Shown one piece after another: positions 7,281 to 16,122 of a stretch of 45,811 nucleotides of DNA (positions are counted from its first letter, which is position 1; each line of letters starts with the position of its first letter). The stretch lies in contig WRKM01000024.1 of assembly GCA_009778065.1 (NCBI GenBank), positions 1-45,811 of the forward strand, in the 5' to 3' direction. Both the position numbers and the translations under genes were made by a program. The stretch comes from Oscillospiraceae bacterium. Its GTDB lineage: Bacteria; Bacillota; Clostridia; Oscillospirales; Ruminococcaceae. The notes under the pieces were generated by a model, which had not been told where the DNA came from, made no database searches, and was given only the letters and a program-made list of their open reading frames with translations.

Positions 7281-7318
7281 ATTTATCCGTCCCTTTAACA
7301 ATATGCGGTTTATTTACT

Positions 7319-8554
7319 TTAATTTTCTTTCTTGCTCGCAGCCTTTAAAATGAGCATCATCACTATCCCTGCCGCCGCACAACACGAAGCAATTAAAAAA
7401 GCGGGGAACATGAGATTTATATCGTTAGCATCGGCGGCGACATTTCTGAAATATCCCGCGATTTGCGATGATATAACGGCTCCCCCGCCAAATCCGAGAA
7501 GAACTATACCGTAGTTGACAGACATATGCTTGGGACCGAACAAATCTGCGGTCAGAGAAGGGAAGTTGCTGATAAGTCCGCCGTAGAAAAATCCTATAAA
7601 GGCTATTAAAACAAAAATAAAATATCCTTGCGCCATGTTTACTAAAAGCGACAGAACAGCGTTACCCGCGAGCAGAATCAAGATAGTATTTATCCGTCCC
7701 AATCTGTCAGAAATCATACCCCAAAGAAGCCGCCCGAGCGAGTTAAACATAGTTATAGCCAAAACCCCGATTGTAGCAACGGATTCAAGTCCTTTTGCAA
7801 TAGCTATGGGTTTGGCAAAGGCTATCATCATCAGACCGCCCATACATGCGAGCAAATAAGTAAACACTACTAAGTAGAATTTAGGTGTTTTAAGCATCTC
7901 AGAGGGCGAGTAGTTCCGTTTTTCGTTAGCTTGAGCGGTACTTGCGGTTGTGACCGCCATATAATCGGCGGATGGATTTTTCATAAAAATACTACCCGCT
8001 GTACATACTATCAGAAAAACTATACCGAGAACCGCAAACGTAGGAAATTCTCCTGTACCTATACCGCCGAAGCTTGTTATTAAAATCTCAACGATAGGTG
8101 TGAAAACAACGCCGCCGAAGCCGAGTGCGGCGACTATTATGCCTGTGACTAAGCCTTTTTTATGCGGATACCATTTTTGAGCGCAGGCGATGGTCGTAGA
8201 GTATGTGAAACCCATACCCACACCGCCCATTACACCGTAAGTCAGCCACAACACCCACGGATAATTCGCCGTGGCAAAAGATGCTAAAATAAAACCCGTG
8301 CCGAGTATGATACCGCCTATGAAAACGACGATTCGTATAGTATACCTAAGTGCTAATTTTCCGCCGATAACGCTACCCATAGTCAGCGCGACGAGTAAAA
8401 GTGAAAATGTAAGACCTGCCGCCGCATTGTCGCCGTTGAAAATGCTCTGTGCGACGCCATTTTGAAATACGCTCCATATATAAGCGACGCCGAGAGTGAG
8501 TTGAATCGCGATTGCCGCGAATACAACGAAAATCCCTTGATTTTTCTTTGTCAT
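7319..8554 (-). CDS. OFA-family MFS transporter (oxalate/formate antiporter-like)
   Basis: A 411-residue, 12-helix major facilitator. The QLTLGVAYIWSVFQ segment in helix 1 and GVMGGVGMGFTYSTTI near residue 110 are typical of the OFA (oxalate-formate antiporter) family, whose members exchange small mono- and dicarboxylates such as oxalate, formate, lactate or pyruvate across the membrane. Substrate cannot be read from sequence. It lies 27 bases downstream of glnA and 38 bases upstream of the CoA-transferase start, all on one strand with no terminator seen between them, so a carboxylate import-and-activation role is plausible. Confidence 0.85.
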   Translation of the reverse strand: MTKKNQGIFVVFAAIAIQLTLGVAYIWSVFQNGVAQSIFNGDNAAAGLTFSLLLVALTMGSVIGGKLALRYTIRIVVFIGGIILGTGFILASFATANYPWVLWLTYGVMGGVGMGFTYSTTIACAQKWYPHKKGLVTGIIVAALGFGGVVFTPIVEILITSFGGIGTGEFPTFAVLGIVFLIVCTAGSIFMKNPSADYMAVTTASTAQANEKRNYSPSEMLKTPKFYLVVFTYLLACMGGLMMIAFAKPIAIAKGLESVATIGVLAITMFNSLGRLLWGMISDRLGRINTILILLAGNAVLSLLVNMAQGYFIFVLIAFIGFFYGGLISNFPSLTADLFGPKHMSVNYGIVLLGFGGGAVISSQIAGYFRNVAADANDINLMFPAFLIASCCAAAGIVMMLILKAASKKEN

Positions 8555-8581
8555 AAGTTGTCCTCTTTTGTTTAATTTATT

Positions 8582-10012
8582 TTAAAGGTCGAAATACATT
8601 TCATATTCGACAGGATGCGGCATGAGGCTGTATTTCAGAGCATCTTTCCTGCGTTTATTTATCCATATTTCTATCAGTTTTTCCGAGAAAACACCGCCCG
8701 CCGTCAGAAAATCTTTATCGCTCTCAAGGGAGTCGAGTGCCTCGTCAAGGGTTCGAGGCAGTGAGCGTATTTTCGCTTTTTCCTCATCGTTTAAATTATA
8801 GAGATTAAAGTCATACGGTCCGTAACCCTCCGCTTCGGGGTTTATTTTATTTTTAATACCGTCGATTCCCGCCATGAGAATCGCAGAATATGCGTAGTAG
8901 GGGTTACATGTACCATCGGGGTTACGAAGTTCAAAGCGTTTCTGGTCGGGCGCTTTAGCGTATGCGGGGATTCTTATTACAGAGCTTCTGTTCGAGGTCG
9001 CATAGCCGATAGTTACGGGGGCTTCATAGCCGGGAACGAGCCGCTTGTAGGAGTTTGTAGAGGGGTTTGTAAACGCGCATAAAGCCTTCGCGTGCTTTAG
9101 TATACCTCCGATAAAATGATGCGCTGTTTCGCTGAGCTGGGAGTAGCCGTTTGCGTCATAGAAAAGCGGTTTACCCTCTTTAAAAAGGTGCATATGAACG
9201 TGTAAGCCGTTTCCCGCTTCGCCATAGATGGGCTTCGGCATGAACGTAGCTGTTTTATTTTCGAGGATTGCTCTGTTTTTTATTATGTATTTACCGAGCA
9301 TGGTCTTATCTGCCATCTCGCGCAGACCGCCGAACTCAACCTCTATTTCTATCTGCCCTGAGCCGCTGACTTCATGGTGATGATATTTTACGGCTATTCC
9401 GGCTTGTTCAAAAAGCATACAGACCCTGCTTCTGAAATCGTTGAGCTTGTCCAAAGGCGGAGCGGCGTGGTAGCCGTTATTTTTCGCTAATTTATAGCCG
9501 AGGTTAAATTCTTCTGCGCCTGTATTCCATTCGGCAGGCTCGGTATCGACTTTAAACCTTGTGTTATACGACATATTTGAATAGCTCACATAATTAAACA
9601 CATGGAACTCAAACTCGGGACCAATCCGAAATTCATCTGCAATGCCCGTACTGAGCAGATACCGTTCTGCTTGTGTGGCGACGTTACGGGGACATTGGTC
9701 AAATCGCTTATTTTCGGGAAGCGAGATAACATAAACGTCACCGATTACAGAGAGCGTTTTGACCTCCGAAAACGAGTCAACATATGCCGTAGAGAGGTCG
9801 GGGATAAACACCATATCACTGTTTTCAACGGGTGCGTAGCCGTAGTTTGAGCCATCGAAGCCTATACCGTTTTTCATAGTGTCGGCAGTAAAGCGTTCAA
9901 CGGGCATCGTGAGATGCTTCCACCGTCCGTCAAGGTCAAGCATCATAAAATCGACCATTTTTATTTCCTTCTCTTTACAAAAGGCGAGGGTTTCATCAAG
10001 CGTTTTAAACAT
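8582..10012 (-). CDS. glnA: Glutamine synthetase type I
   Basis: A 476-residue GSI enzyme making glutamine from glutamate, ammonia and ATP. Motifs seen: DGSNYGYAP near residue 53, GPEFEFHVF, the HHHEVSGSGQIEIE metal/substrate region, NGLHVHMH, the ATP-site segment FTNPSTNSYKRLVPGYEAP, and NRSSVIRIP. A NLYNL segment sits where other GSI enzymes carry the adenylylation Tyr; no adenylyltransferase is seen here. It is about 30 residues longer than the B. subtilis type. The start has AAGGAG 8 bases upstream and a promoter at 10043-10071. Co-location with OFA carrier and CoA-transferase genes is unusual. Confidence 0.95.
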   Translation of the reverse strand: MFKTLDETLAFCKEKEIKMVDFMMLDLDGRWKHLTMPVERFTADTMKNGIGFDGSNYGYAPVENSDMVFIPDLSTAYVDSFSEVKTLSVIGDVYVISLPENKRFDQCPRNVATQAERYLLSTGIADEFRIGPEFEFHVFNYVSYSNMSYNTRFKVDTEPAEWNTGAEEFNLGYKLAKNNGYHAAPPLDKLNDFRSRVCMLFEQAGIAVKYHHHEVSGSGQIEIEVEFGGLREMADKTMLGKYIIKNRAILENKTATFMPKPIYGEAGNGLHVHMHLFKEGKPLFYDANGYSQLSETAHHFIGGILKHAKALCAFTNPSTNSYKRLVPGYEAPVTIGYATSNRSSVIRIPAYAKAPDQKRFELRNPDGTCNPYYAYSAILMAGIDGIKNKINPEAEGYGPYDFNLYNLNDEEKAKIRSLPRTLDEALDSLESDKDFLTAGGVFSEKLIEIWINKRRKDALKYSLMPHPVEYEMYFDL

Positions 10013-10042
10013 TTTTATATCTCCTTGTTTTTTAATTTCGTA

Positions 10043-10071
10043 ATTTTATCATAAATTCGCTGAAAAATCAA
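10043..10071 (-). promoter_or_regulatory. Promoter of the glnA operon
   Basis: On the minus strand TTGATT, a 17-bp spacer and TAAAAT, about 30 bases upstream of the glnA start. No clear GlnR or TnrA palindrome was spotted. Confidence 0.7.
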
Positions 10072-10096
10072 CAACACGGTTTTATTTTTGAGCGGT

Positions 10097-11770
10097 TTAT
10101 GGTTTATAGCTACTCTTTAGAGGTGCGGTTTTATTAAAAACGTCCGTATTCTTGCTGTCAACGCAGAAATACCCCGTCCGTACAAATTGAAACTTTTCAC
10201 CCGCTTCTGTAGTCTTTAAAGACGGCTCGACCTTGGCGTTTTCCGCTTTTATAAGAGAATTGGGGTTAATATAATCTCCGAAATCGCTGTCGTCGGGAAT
10301 ATCGAAGACATTTTCAACGGAAAAAAGCTTATCATAAAGAGCAATTTCAGCGTTTTCGGCATGAGCGGCAGAAAGCCAGTGGATAGTCCCTTTAATTTTT
10401 CGCCCATCGGCGGGTACTTTATTTCCTGTTTCCAAGTCAGCCGTGCAGAGAAGCTCGACCACACTTCCGTTTTCGTCCTTGATTATCTCGTTGCACCTTA
10501 TAATATACGAGTTCATTAACCTGACCTCACCGTCTTTTTTAAGCCTGTGAAACTTGGGAGGCGGTATATCGGCGAAATCGTCACGCTCAATGTACAGTCG
10601 GTTCGTAAAGGGAAGCTCACGTACTCCCATTTCGGGGTTGGCAGGATGATTTGAGAATGAAAAGTATTCGGTTTTATCCTCAGGGAAATTAGTGATAGTT
10701 ACTAAAATCGGATTAACCACGGCGACCCGTCTCGGAGCGGTTTTATCAAGCTCCTCGCGCAAGCAGAATTCAAGCAATGCGCTGTCTACAACGCTATAAG
10801 TCTTCGCTACACCCGCCCTCTTAACAAATTCGAGAATCGACGACGGCGTATAACCGCGCCGCCTTAATCCGCTTAAAGTCGGCATACGCGGGTCATCCCA
10901 ACCATCCACCAAGCCTTTTTTAACCAAATCGCCCAAATACCGCTTACTCATGGTCGTGTATGTCATATTAAGGCGGGCAAATTCGTACTGATGCGGTTTT
11001 TCTTCTTCGCGCAGTCCGATATTGTCCGCAACCCAGTCATAAAGCGGACGGTGGTTTTCAAATTCGAGAGAACAACAGGAATGGGTGATTTTCTCTATCG
11101 AGTCCTGAATCGTATGTGCAAAGTCATACATGGGATAGATTTTCCATTTGTCGCCTTGTCTATGGTGATGAGCGTGGAGAATCCTGTAAATAACGGGGTC
11201 TCGCATATTCATATTAGGTGAAGCCATATCTATTTTCGCGCGTAGGGTACAGGCACCGTTTTCAAATTCTCCGTTTTTCATACGCTCGAAAAGCTCAAGA
11301 TTTTCTTCCACCGTTCTGTTTCTGTAGGGACTGTTTTGCCCGGGCAGGGTCAGCGAGCCGCGATACTCTCGGATTTCTTCACCCGATAAATCGCAGACAT
11401 ACGCCTTACCATCTTTTATCAGCTTAACCGCATACTCATAGGTTAGGACAAAATAGTCCGAGCCGTAAAAAATACCGCCGCTCGGCTCGCTACCTATAAG
11501 CCATTTTATATCCTCAATAATAGAGCGGACATAGCTCTCATCCTCTTTTACGGGGTTTGTGTCATCGAAACGCAGATTAAACAATCCGCCGTACTTTCGT
11601 GCGGCTTCAAAGTTTATATAAATTGCTTTCGCGCTCCCGATATGAATACAACCGTTAGGCTCCGGCGGGAAGCGGGTATGCACTGTCGTATGCCGCCCGG
11701 CGGCGAGGTCGGCGTCGATTATATCGTGTATAAAGTTCTCATTTGGGACGGGTTTTTCTTCAGGGTTCAT
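10097..11770 (-). CDS. glnS: Glutaminyl-tRNA synthetase
   Basis: A 557-residue class I synthetase charging tRNA-Gln. It has PPEPNGCIHIGSAKAI with the HIGH-type motif HIGS at 43-46, FDDTNP, the MSKRYL form of KMSKS near residue 270, and the two C-terminal beta-barrel anticodon-binding regions. NGCIHIG and the C-terminal barrels favour GlnRS over the closely related GluRS. Many Clostridia instead use the Glu-tRNA amidotransferase route, so a direct GlnRS is informative. RBS GAGAGGAG is followed by TTATAAA and the ATG. It has its own promoter and no T-box leader; the transcript start is only about 30 bases upstream. Confidence 0.95.
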   Translation of the reverse strand: MNPEEKPVPNENFIHDIIDADLAAGRHTTVHTRFPPEPNGCIHIGSAKAIYINFEAARKYGGLFNLRFDDTNPVKEDESYVRSIIEDIKWLIGSEPSGGIFYGSDYFVLTYEYAVKLIKDGKAYVCDLSGEEIREYRGSLTLPGQNSPYRNRTVEENLELFERMKNGEFENGACTLRAKIDMASPNMNMRDPVIYRILHAHHHRQGDKWKIYPMYDFAHTIQDSIEKITHSCCSLEFENHRPLYDWVADNIGLREEEKPHQYEFARLNMTYTTMSKRYLGDLVKKGLVDGWDDPRMPTLSGLRRRGYTPSSILEFVKRAGVAKTYSVVDSALLEFCLREELDKTAPRRVAVVNPILVTITNFPEDKTEYFSFSNHPANPEMGVRELPFTNRLYIERDDFADIPPPKFHRLKKDGEVRLMNSYIIRCNEIIKDENGSVVELLCTADLETGNKVPADGRKIKGTIHWLSAAHAENAEIALYDKLFSVENVFDIPDDSDFGDYINPNSLIKAENAKVEPSLKTTEAGEKFQFVRTGYFCVDSKNTDVFNKTAPLKSSYKP

Positions 11771-11805
11771 TTTATAACTCCTCTCTTTTCTACAGTCTAA
11801 TATAG

Positions 11806-11834
11806 ATTATAACGAAAAATTCATCGTCTGTCAA
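11806..11834 (-). promoter_or_regulatory. Promoter of glnS
   Basis: On the minus strand TTGACA, a 17-bp spacer and TATAAT, ending about 35 bases before the start codon. Confidence 0.85.
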
Positions 11835-11882
11835 GGAAAGATTTCTTTTCAGAGCTTAGATTTGCGTAGGGCGATAAAAAAC

Positions 11883-11911
11883 TTGACAAATGCGAAAAAG
11901 AATGATACAAT
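11883..11911 (+). promoter_or_regulatory. Promoter of the RluA-family gene
   Basis: TTGACA (11883-11888), a 17-bp spacer and TACAAT (11906-11911), divergent from glnS. The leader is about 70 bases. Confidence 0.75.
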
Positions 11912-11986
11912 ACCGAGATATAGGCAGCGAGACGCAGATAGTGCAATATAAAGCCCGATTCAGACAAGCAAAGAGGAGTGTGTCAG

Positions 11987-12679
11987 ATGAAAAAGAAAAA
12001 TACAAAAATCCCCATTATCTATGAGGACAGCTACATTATTGTAATTGACAAACCTGCGGGGATGTTATCGGTTTCAACCGATAAAGAAACCCAAAACACT
12101 GCTTATCGAACAATAAACGACTATGTTAAATCGAGGCACAAGGCTAATCGAATATGGATTGTACATCGGCTTGACCGCGACACCTCAGGGGTTATGCTGT
12201 TTGCAAAAAGCGAGCGTGTCAAGCTCGCATTACAGGATAATTGGGAAGAAATGGCGATTGGACGGGAGTATGTCGCAGTTGTCAGCGGGCATGTGAGACC
12301 GGTCGAACGGAAAATCACATCATGGCTGAAACAAACCAAAACGCTGTTAGTGTATTCGAGCAATCGAGAAGGCGACGGTAAAATCGCAATTACGAATTAT
12401 AAAGTCAGGAAGTGTAAGGGAAAGTACTCGTTGCTTGACATATCGCTTGAAACAGGACGAAAGAATCAAATCCGCGTTCACATGAAGGACATCGGACATT
12501 CAATAGTGGGCGATAAAAAATACACAAACACAAACAGCACCGTCAATCCGTTTGGTAGATTGGGATTACATGCGTCGGCACTGACGGTCAAGCATCCTGC
12601 TTCCGGCGAAGAAATGCGGTTTGAATCGGCTATACCGAAAAGCTTTATGAATTTCTTCTACCCCTCGGAAGGGAAGTAG
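11987..12679 (+). CDS. RluA/RluD-family rRNA/tRNA pseudouridine synthase
   Basis: About 230 residues containing HRLDRDTSG (60-68), with catalytic Asp63, YEDSYIIVIDKPAGML near the N-terminus and the downstream LETGRKNQIRVHM motif. These define the RluA family, which converts uridines in 23S rRNA or tRNA to pseudouridine. No N-terminal S4 domain is present, so it is of the short RluA/YlyB-like type. The ATG at 11987 is chosen because AAAGAGGAG ends 8 bases upstream; the GTG at 11978 lies too close to that site. Monocistronic with its own promoter, convergent with the long unassigned gene at 12695. Confidence 0.9.
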   Translation: MKKKNTKIPIIYEDSYIIVIDKPAGMLSVSTDKETQNTAYRTINDYVKSRHKANRIWIVHRLDRDTSGVMLFAKSERVKLALQDNWEEMAIGREYVAVVSGHVRPVERKITSWLKQTKTLLVYSSNREGDGKIAITNYKVRKCKGKYSLLDISLETGRKNQIRVHMKDIGHSIVGDKKYTNTNSTVNPFGRLGLHASALTVKHPASGEEMRFESAIPKSFMNFFYPSEGK

Positions 12680-12694
12680 GCTTTAAGCCTTATT

Positions 12695-14908
12695 TTACTC
12701 ATCGCCTTTGTTTAAATTAATAAACAGGCTCGGCTTGGATTGTTTAAAAATAGCGTCCATAACCCTCTTTGTTTTGTGAGAAACAGGTACTCCGTCTGAA
12801 TCCGTGGGGATATTTTCATCTGCGAAGCCGTCTTTACGCTCAAAACCTCGAAGTATGTCTGTAAAGCCTATTTCCTGTGTTTCTTCTGCCTTTTGTGAGG
12901 CATAGACCCGCGGCGTCGAATAATCGGCGCGGCTTTTTTCGTTTTGCCGCGGTTGGTTTTCGCTCTTTGGGACACTCAGCGCAGGTACGGACGCAGGCGG
13001 CGGTGTTATAAATGCGGGGACTCTGGGTTTTTCAGGAACGGGTTGCCTTACATCGTTCGCCGTGCCGCGTTTTGATACAGACACAGGCGGACTTGCCGGC
13101 TCGTTTATGATAGGGTCGCTCACTCTGCCGTTAATGAAAGGGTTTATAATACGCGCAGGAGGGGCGGGCGGTTTAGGGCTTACTTTTTTAGGCATTTTTT
13201 TCGGGTTAAATACCTTTACATATTCTTCGCGTTCAGGCGTCTCTTTGCTTTTAACATTGTATATTCTTACTTCTTCATCATTTGTGCTGTTTAAATTATT
13301 TCCGGTGTTTAAATTATCGGCGGGTTTTTGCGGCTGAACCTTTAATTGTCTCGGTTGCGGAGATTGCCCGTGGGGTTCTGTATTTGTATGAGGAATTACC
13401 ACGCCCGATGAGTACGGTTCGGGTCCCATTCCCCTGATTACTTTTGCCGAAACACGCGATGCGACAGGAACAACGGGCGGTTCTTCATCTTCGCTGTCAT
13501 TATAAACTTCGACATTCTTTTTACTTTCAGGTTTTTCGAGGACTCTTCTGTCAACCCGTTCAAAAACAAACGGCTTTACATCTCTGCCCTTTTCGTCTTT
13601 TTCTCTGCCTCTCTCTTTTTCTTCGGTACGCCGTTTTCCTTCCTCTGAACCGGGTAAAAAAGACATGGTTCGCGAGTATTCGGCAAAGTTTTCAAAGTCC
13701 CTCATTGTGGCGAGTCCGTTTTGGATGTTATCGCGTATCGTGTTCATATATTTGCACCAGTCGGAAAAATCCCGCTGTGTGAATTCAACATTGATTCTCG
13801 CAGACATTTCTTTATAGAGGCGGTCACACCGCTCGTTTAGCAGGGCGGTATCCACGCTTTCGGTATTAAGATTCGCAGGGAGTCTTTTTTCCTTACCCGT
13901 CTTTTTCAGCATGACCTCGCGGCAACTTCTGCCGTTCTTCGACAGCTTGTCACAATAATCGAAGTCAAATTCTTCCGAACGCATATAATATTCTCTGCAA
14001 AGCTCACAACGCTGTAAATAAGCCTCATTTTCAATAATGACGTCTATTTCCAAATCAATCGCCGCTTTAAGACTTGTAGGCATATATACTTTTAAAGGGG
14101 TTTCCATGAGAGACTTTATCATAGTTTCGACTATATTGTCGCCGCGCGGAGGTAAAAAGAGCTTCATAGATGAAAAGGCATCCATGGCGGTTTGGTCGGA
14201 AACAATTTCGCTCTTAACTTTTTTAGACTTTCCTTTGTCATCGCCGTAACGCAAGTCGGTGAGCAGATTCCGCACTATTTCACGGCTCACACTGCTCATG
14301 ATAAAGGGTGAGTTAGGCGTTCTGCCCATAGAAAAAACCTTATTTTCTGTGGCAAAGTTCAGGTCATAGCCTAATTCGTTCGCGACGACATTAAACATCA
14401 GGTCAAAGTAATTTGCGCGTGCGGCGGCTTCGGCGGAGTTTTTCAATTTTCCTTCAAATATGAAATCCACCTTTACATTTGCATATTCCTGTACTTTAAG
14501 AATATTGACCCACTGGTTTATTGCGTGTCCGTGTCTGTATTCTGAAAGGCGCATGAACACAGCTTTTTCAAAATCATTTCTGCATGGGATATAGTTGTTC
14601 CATAGGGTGATAACGCCTATTTCGTTTTGTCTGCAAATGTACTCTACCCAGCAGTCTATGACTATCTTCTCGAAGGCTCCGCGTAAATTCTGCTCAAAAT
14701 ACTTATGGCATCCGCTGATGGAGTTTCGTATTTCAGCCGCTTCTTCCTGTCTGTATTCTCCCGTTTTCATGTAAAGCTTGCATAAATCCACACATCTTTC
14801 CATAAAAAGGTTAAAGTCATATTTCATAAAATACAACAGGTTTTTCGGGTACGAAACCGTATATATGTCGTTTGAATTTCTTCCGGTCAGATTTATCCGT
14901 GTATTCAA
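12695..14908 (-). CDS. Unassigned 737-aa protein: Cys-cluster N-terminal region plus disordered tail
   Basis: Family not firmly recognised. The N-terminal ~430 residues look folded and contain CxxC-x14-C-x9-C (Cys301, 304, 319, 329), a likely zinc knuckle that recalls the DUF6076-type proteins of Clostridia (tentative). Residues ~430-650 are charged and Pro-rich, hence probably disordered, and a short conserved-looking helix lies near the C-terminus. There is no signal peptide or membrane segment. It starts at TTG (14908) behind GAGAGGATG. It follows the membrane protein gene by 27 bases on the same strand and both lie downstream of ftsZ, so a division or envelope link is possible but unproven. 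Confidence 0.6.
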   Translation of the reverse strand: MNTRINLTGRNSNDIYTVSYPKNLLYFMKYDFNLFMERCVDLCKLYMKTGEYRQEEAAEIRNSISGCHKYFEQNLRGAFEKIVIDCWVEYICRQNEIGVITLWNNYIPCRNDFEKAVFMRLSEYRHGHAINQWVNILKVQEYANVKVDFIFEGKLKNSAEAAARANYFDLMFNVVANELGYDLNFATENKVFSMGRTPNSPFIMSSVSREIVRNLLTDLRYGDDKGKSKKVKSEIVSDQTAMDAFSSMKLFLPPRGDNIVETMIKSLMETPLKVYMPTSLKAAIDLEIDVIIENEAYLQRCELCREYYMRSEEFDFDYCDKLSKNGRSCREVMLKKTGKEKRLPANLNTESVDTALLNERCDRLYKEMSARINVEFTQRDFSDWCKYMNTIRDNIQNGLATMRDFENFAEYSRTMSFLPGSEEGKRRTEEKERGREKDEKGRDVKPFVFERVDRRVLEKPESKKNVEVYNDSEDEEPPVVPVASRVSAKVIRGMGPEPYSSGVVIPHTNTEPHGQSPQPRQLKVQPQKPADNLNTGNNLNSTNDEEVRIYNVKSKETPEREEYVKVFNPKKMPKKVSPKPPAPPARIINPFINGRVSDPIINEPASPPVSVSKRGTANDVRQPVPEKPRVPAFITPPPASVPALSVPKSENQPRQNEKSRADYSTPRVYASQKAEETQEIGFTDILRGFERKDGFADENIPTDSDGVPVSHKTKRVMDAIFKQSKPSLFINLNKGDE

Positions 14909-14935
14909 GTTTTCACATCCTCTCCCGGGATTTTT

Positions 14936-15955
14936 TTACTCCGGAGTGTTATCTACGTCCGGCGGTGTTGTTTGGGCTCTGGTCACTTGAGCCGGCGGTT
15001 CATAGGGGACGGTTTCGCTTGAGAATTGAGCCGCTGTCGGCTGTCCGGCGGGCAGCTTAAATTCCGGAGCTTCAAAAACCGTCTGGTCTATAAGAATTTT
15101 ATCGTTTGTCAGCCATTCGACGACTTTAAAACCTGCTAATACCCGTAAGCCCGTCTGTGGGTCTACATCGTATTCTCTGATATTGAGTTTACTGTCGCTG
15201 ATTTGCTCAAGCTCGAAATCCCGCGGCAGACGCTGCCGCGTAATTTCTGTGCTTCCCATATACCTTTCACAAGAAAGAAACGGTAATTTCATATCCTCTC
15301 CGGTAAATTCGGCGTGATATGTTATGGTTCGGTTTTCTTTATTTTCCTTGTCAATATATAAAACCAACCTGTAAGAGTCGTCTTTTGAATAGATATAAAC
15401 ATCACTGCGAAGCTCAAGACTCACGGGGAATATATTGTTCGTTATGGAGAATATCTGAAGCGTGAGATAGCCGAGCGTCGTAAGTACGAAAAGTATCAGA
15501 TAAATTGTTCCGAGTACGGTTTTAAGAGATTCCGGCGTAGCGGAAGTGAAAAACACAATCGTCGCAACCGCAAACACGGGTACTAACAAAAACCACTCCC
15601 CGAACGCAAACACGAGCATTATTAAAATACACGGGTGGAGCAAACAGACCGTAATCTTTGTGGCTATCTCCTTTCGCGTATAAATCATAGCCGCACCGAA
15701 TAATACATTAATTAACAAATATAATGAAAATAACGACACAGCGTTCGACGGTACAAGGTAAAACGAAAACGTCAGCCACGCAAGCCACACCACGAAAAAG
15801 CCGTAACCGAGCGAAAGAGCCGAAAACCCTATTTTCGTCCATTTGTTCCCGAAAAAAGAAAAAACAGCGTTTAATGCTTTCATAATGTCTATCGGGTTTA
15901 TTAAACCCGCCCTTCTTGCCCCTTCTGTATAAATTTCATGTAAGAGTAAAAACAC
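14936..15955 (-). CDS. Unassigned multi-pass membrane protein downstream of ftsZ
   Basis: Up to 339 residues. About five to six transmembrane helices lie in the first 185 residues; a soluble domain of roughly 125 residues follows (from about residue 190, rich in beta-type sequence), then a Pro/Thr-rich tail. The domain probably sits outside or beneath the membrane depending on helix count. The start is uncertain: GTG at 15955 has a poor binding site, and the ATG at 15883 (MKALNAVFSFFG) is an alternative. It pairs with the 737-residue protein gene, 27 bases away. No family is recognised. Confidence 0.6.
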   Translation of the reverse strand: MFLLLHEIYTEGARRAGLINPIDIMKALNAVFSFFGNKWTKIGFSALSLGYGFFVVWLAWLTFSFYLVPSNAVSLFSLYLLINVLFGAAMIYTRKEIATKITVCLLHPCILIMLVFAFGEWFLLVPVFAVATIVFFTSATPESLKTVLGTIYLILFVLTTLGYLTLQIFSITNNIFPVSLELRSDVYIYSKDDSYRLVLYIDKENKENRTITYHAEFTGEDMKLPFLSCERYMGSTEITRQRLPRDFELEQISDSKLNIREYDVDPQTGLRVLAGFKVVEWLTNDKILIDQTVFEAPEFKLPAGQPTAAQFSSETVPYEPPAQVTRAQTTPPDVDNTPE

Positions 15956-16027
15956 CCTATCTTATATTTTATAACAAATTAACTTTTTTTTCAAGTTAAA
16001 AAGAGCAATTTTTCAACTTTTTAAAAT

Positions 16028-16088
16028 AAAAAAATATTGACGCCTATATATTGGGGAACGCATGGCGTATGCTCACAATATACAGGCG
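16028..16088 (-). terminator. Terminator after ftsZ
   Basis: A long hairpin with arms CGCCTATATATTG (16041-16053) and CAATATACAGGCG (16076-16088), one mismatch, plus an inner GCAT/ATGC pair. On the minus strand it is followed by a T-rich run. It separates ftsZ from the membrane-protein gene, which therefore probably relies on read-through or a weak promoter of its own. Confidence 0.65.
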
Positions 16089-16122
16089 AAATAGGTAATT
16101 TTATGTCATTTTTTGTTTTATT

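Noticed and set aside
11771-11835. T-box leader for glnS
   Set aside because: The promoter lies about 35 bases before the start codon, leaving no room for a T-box structure.
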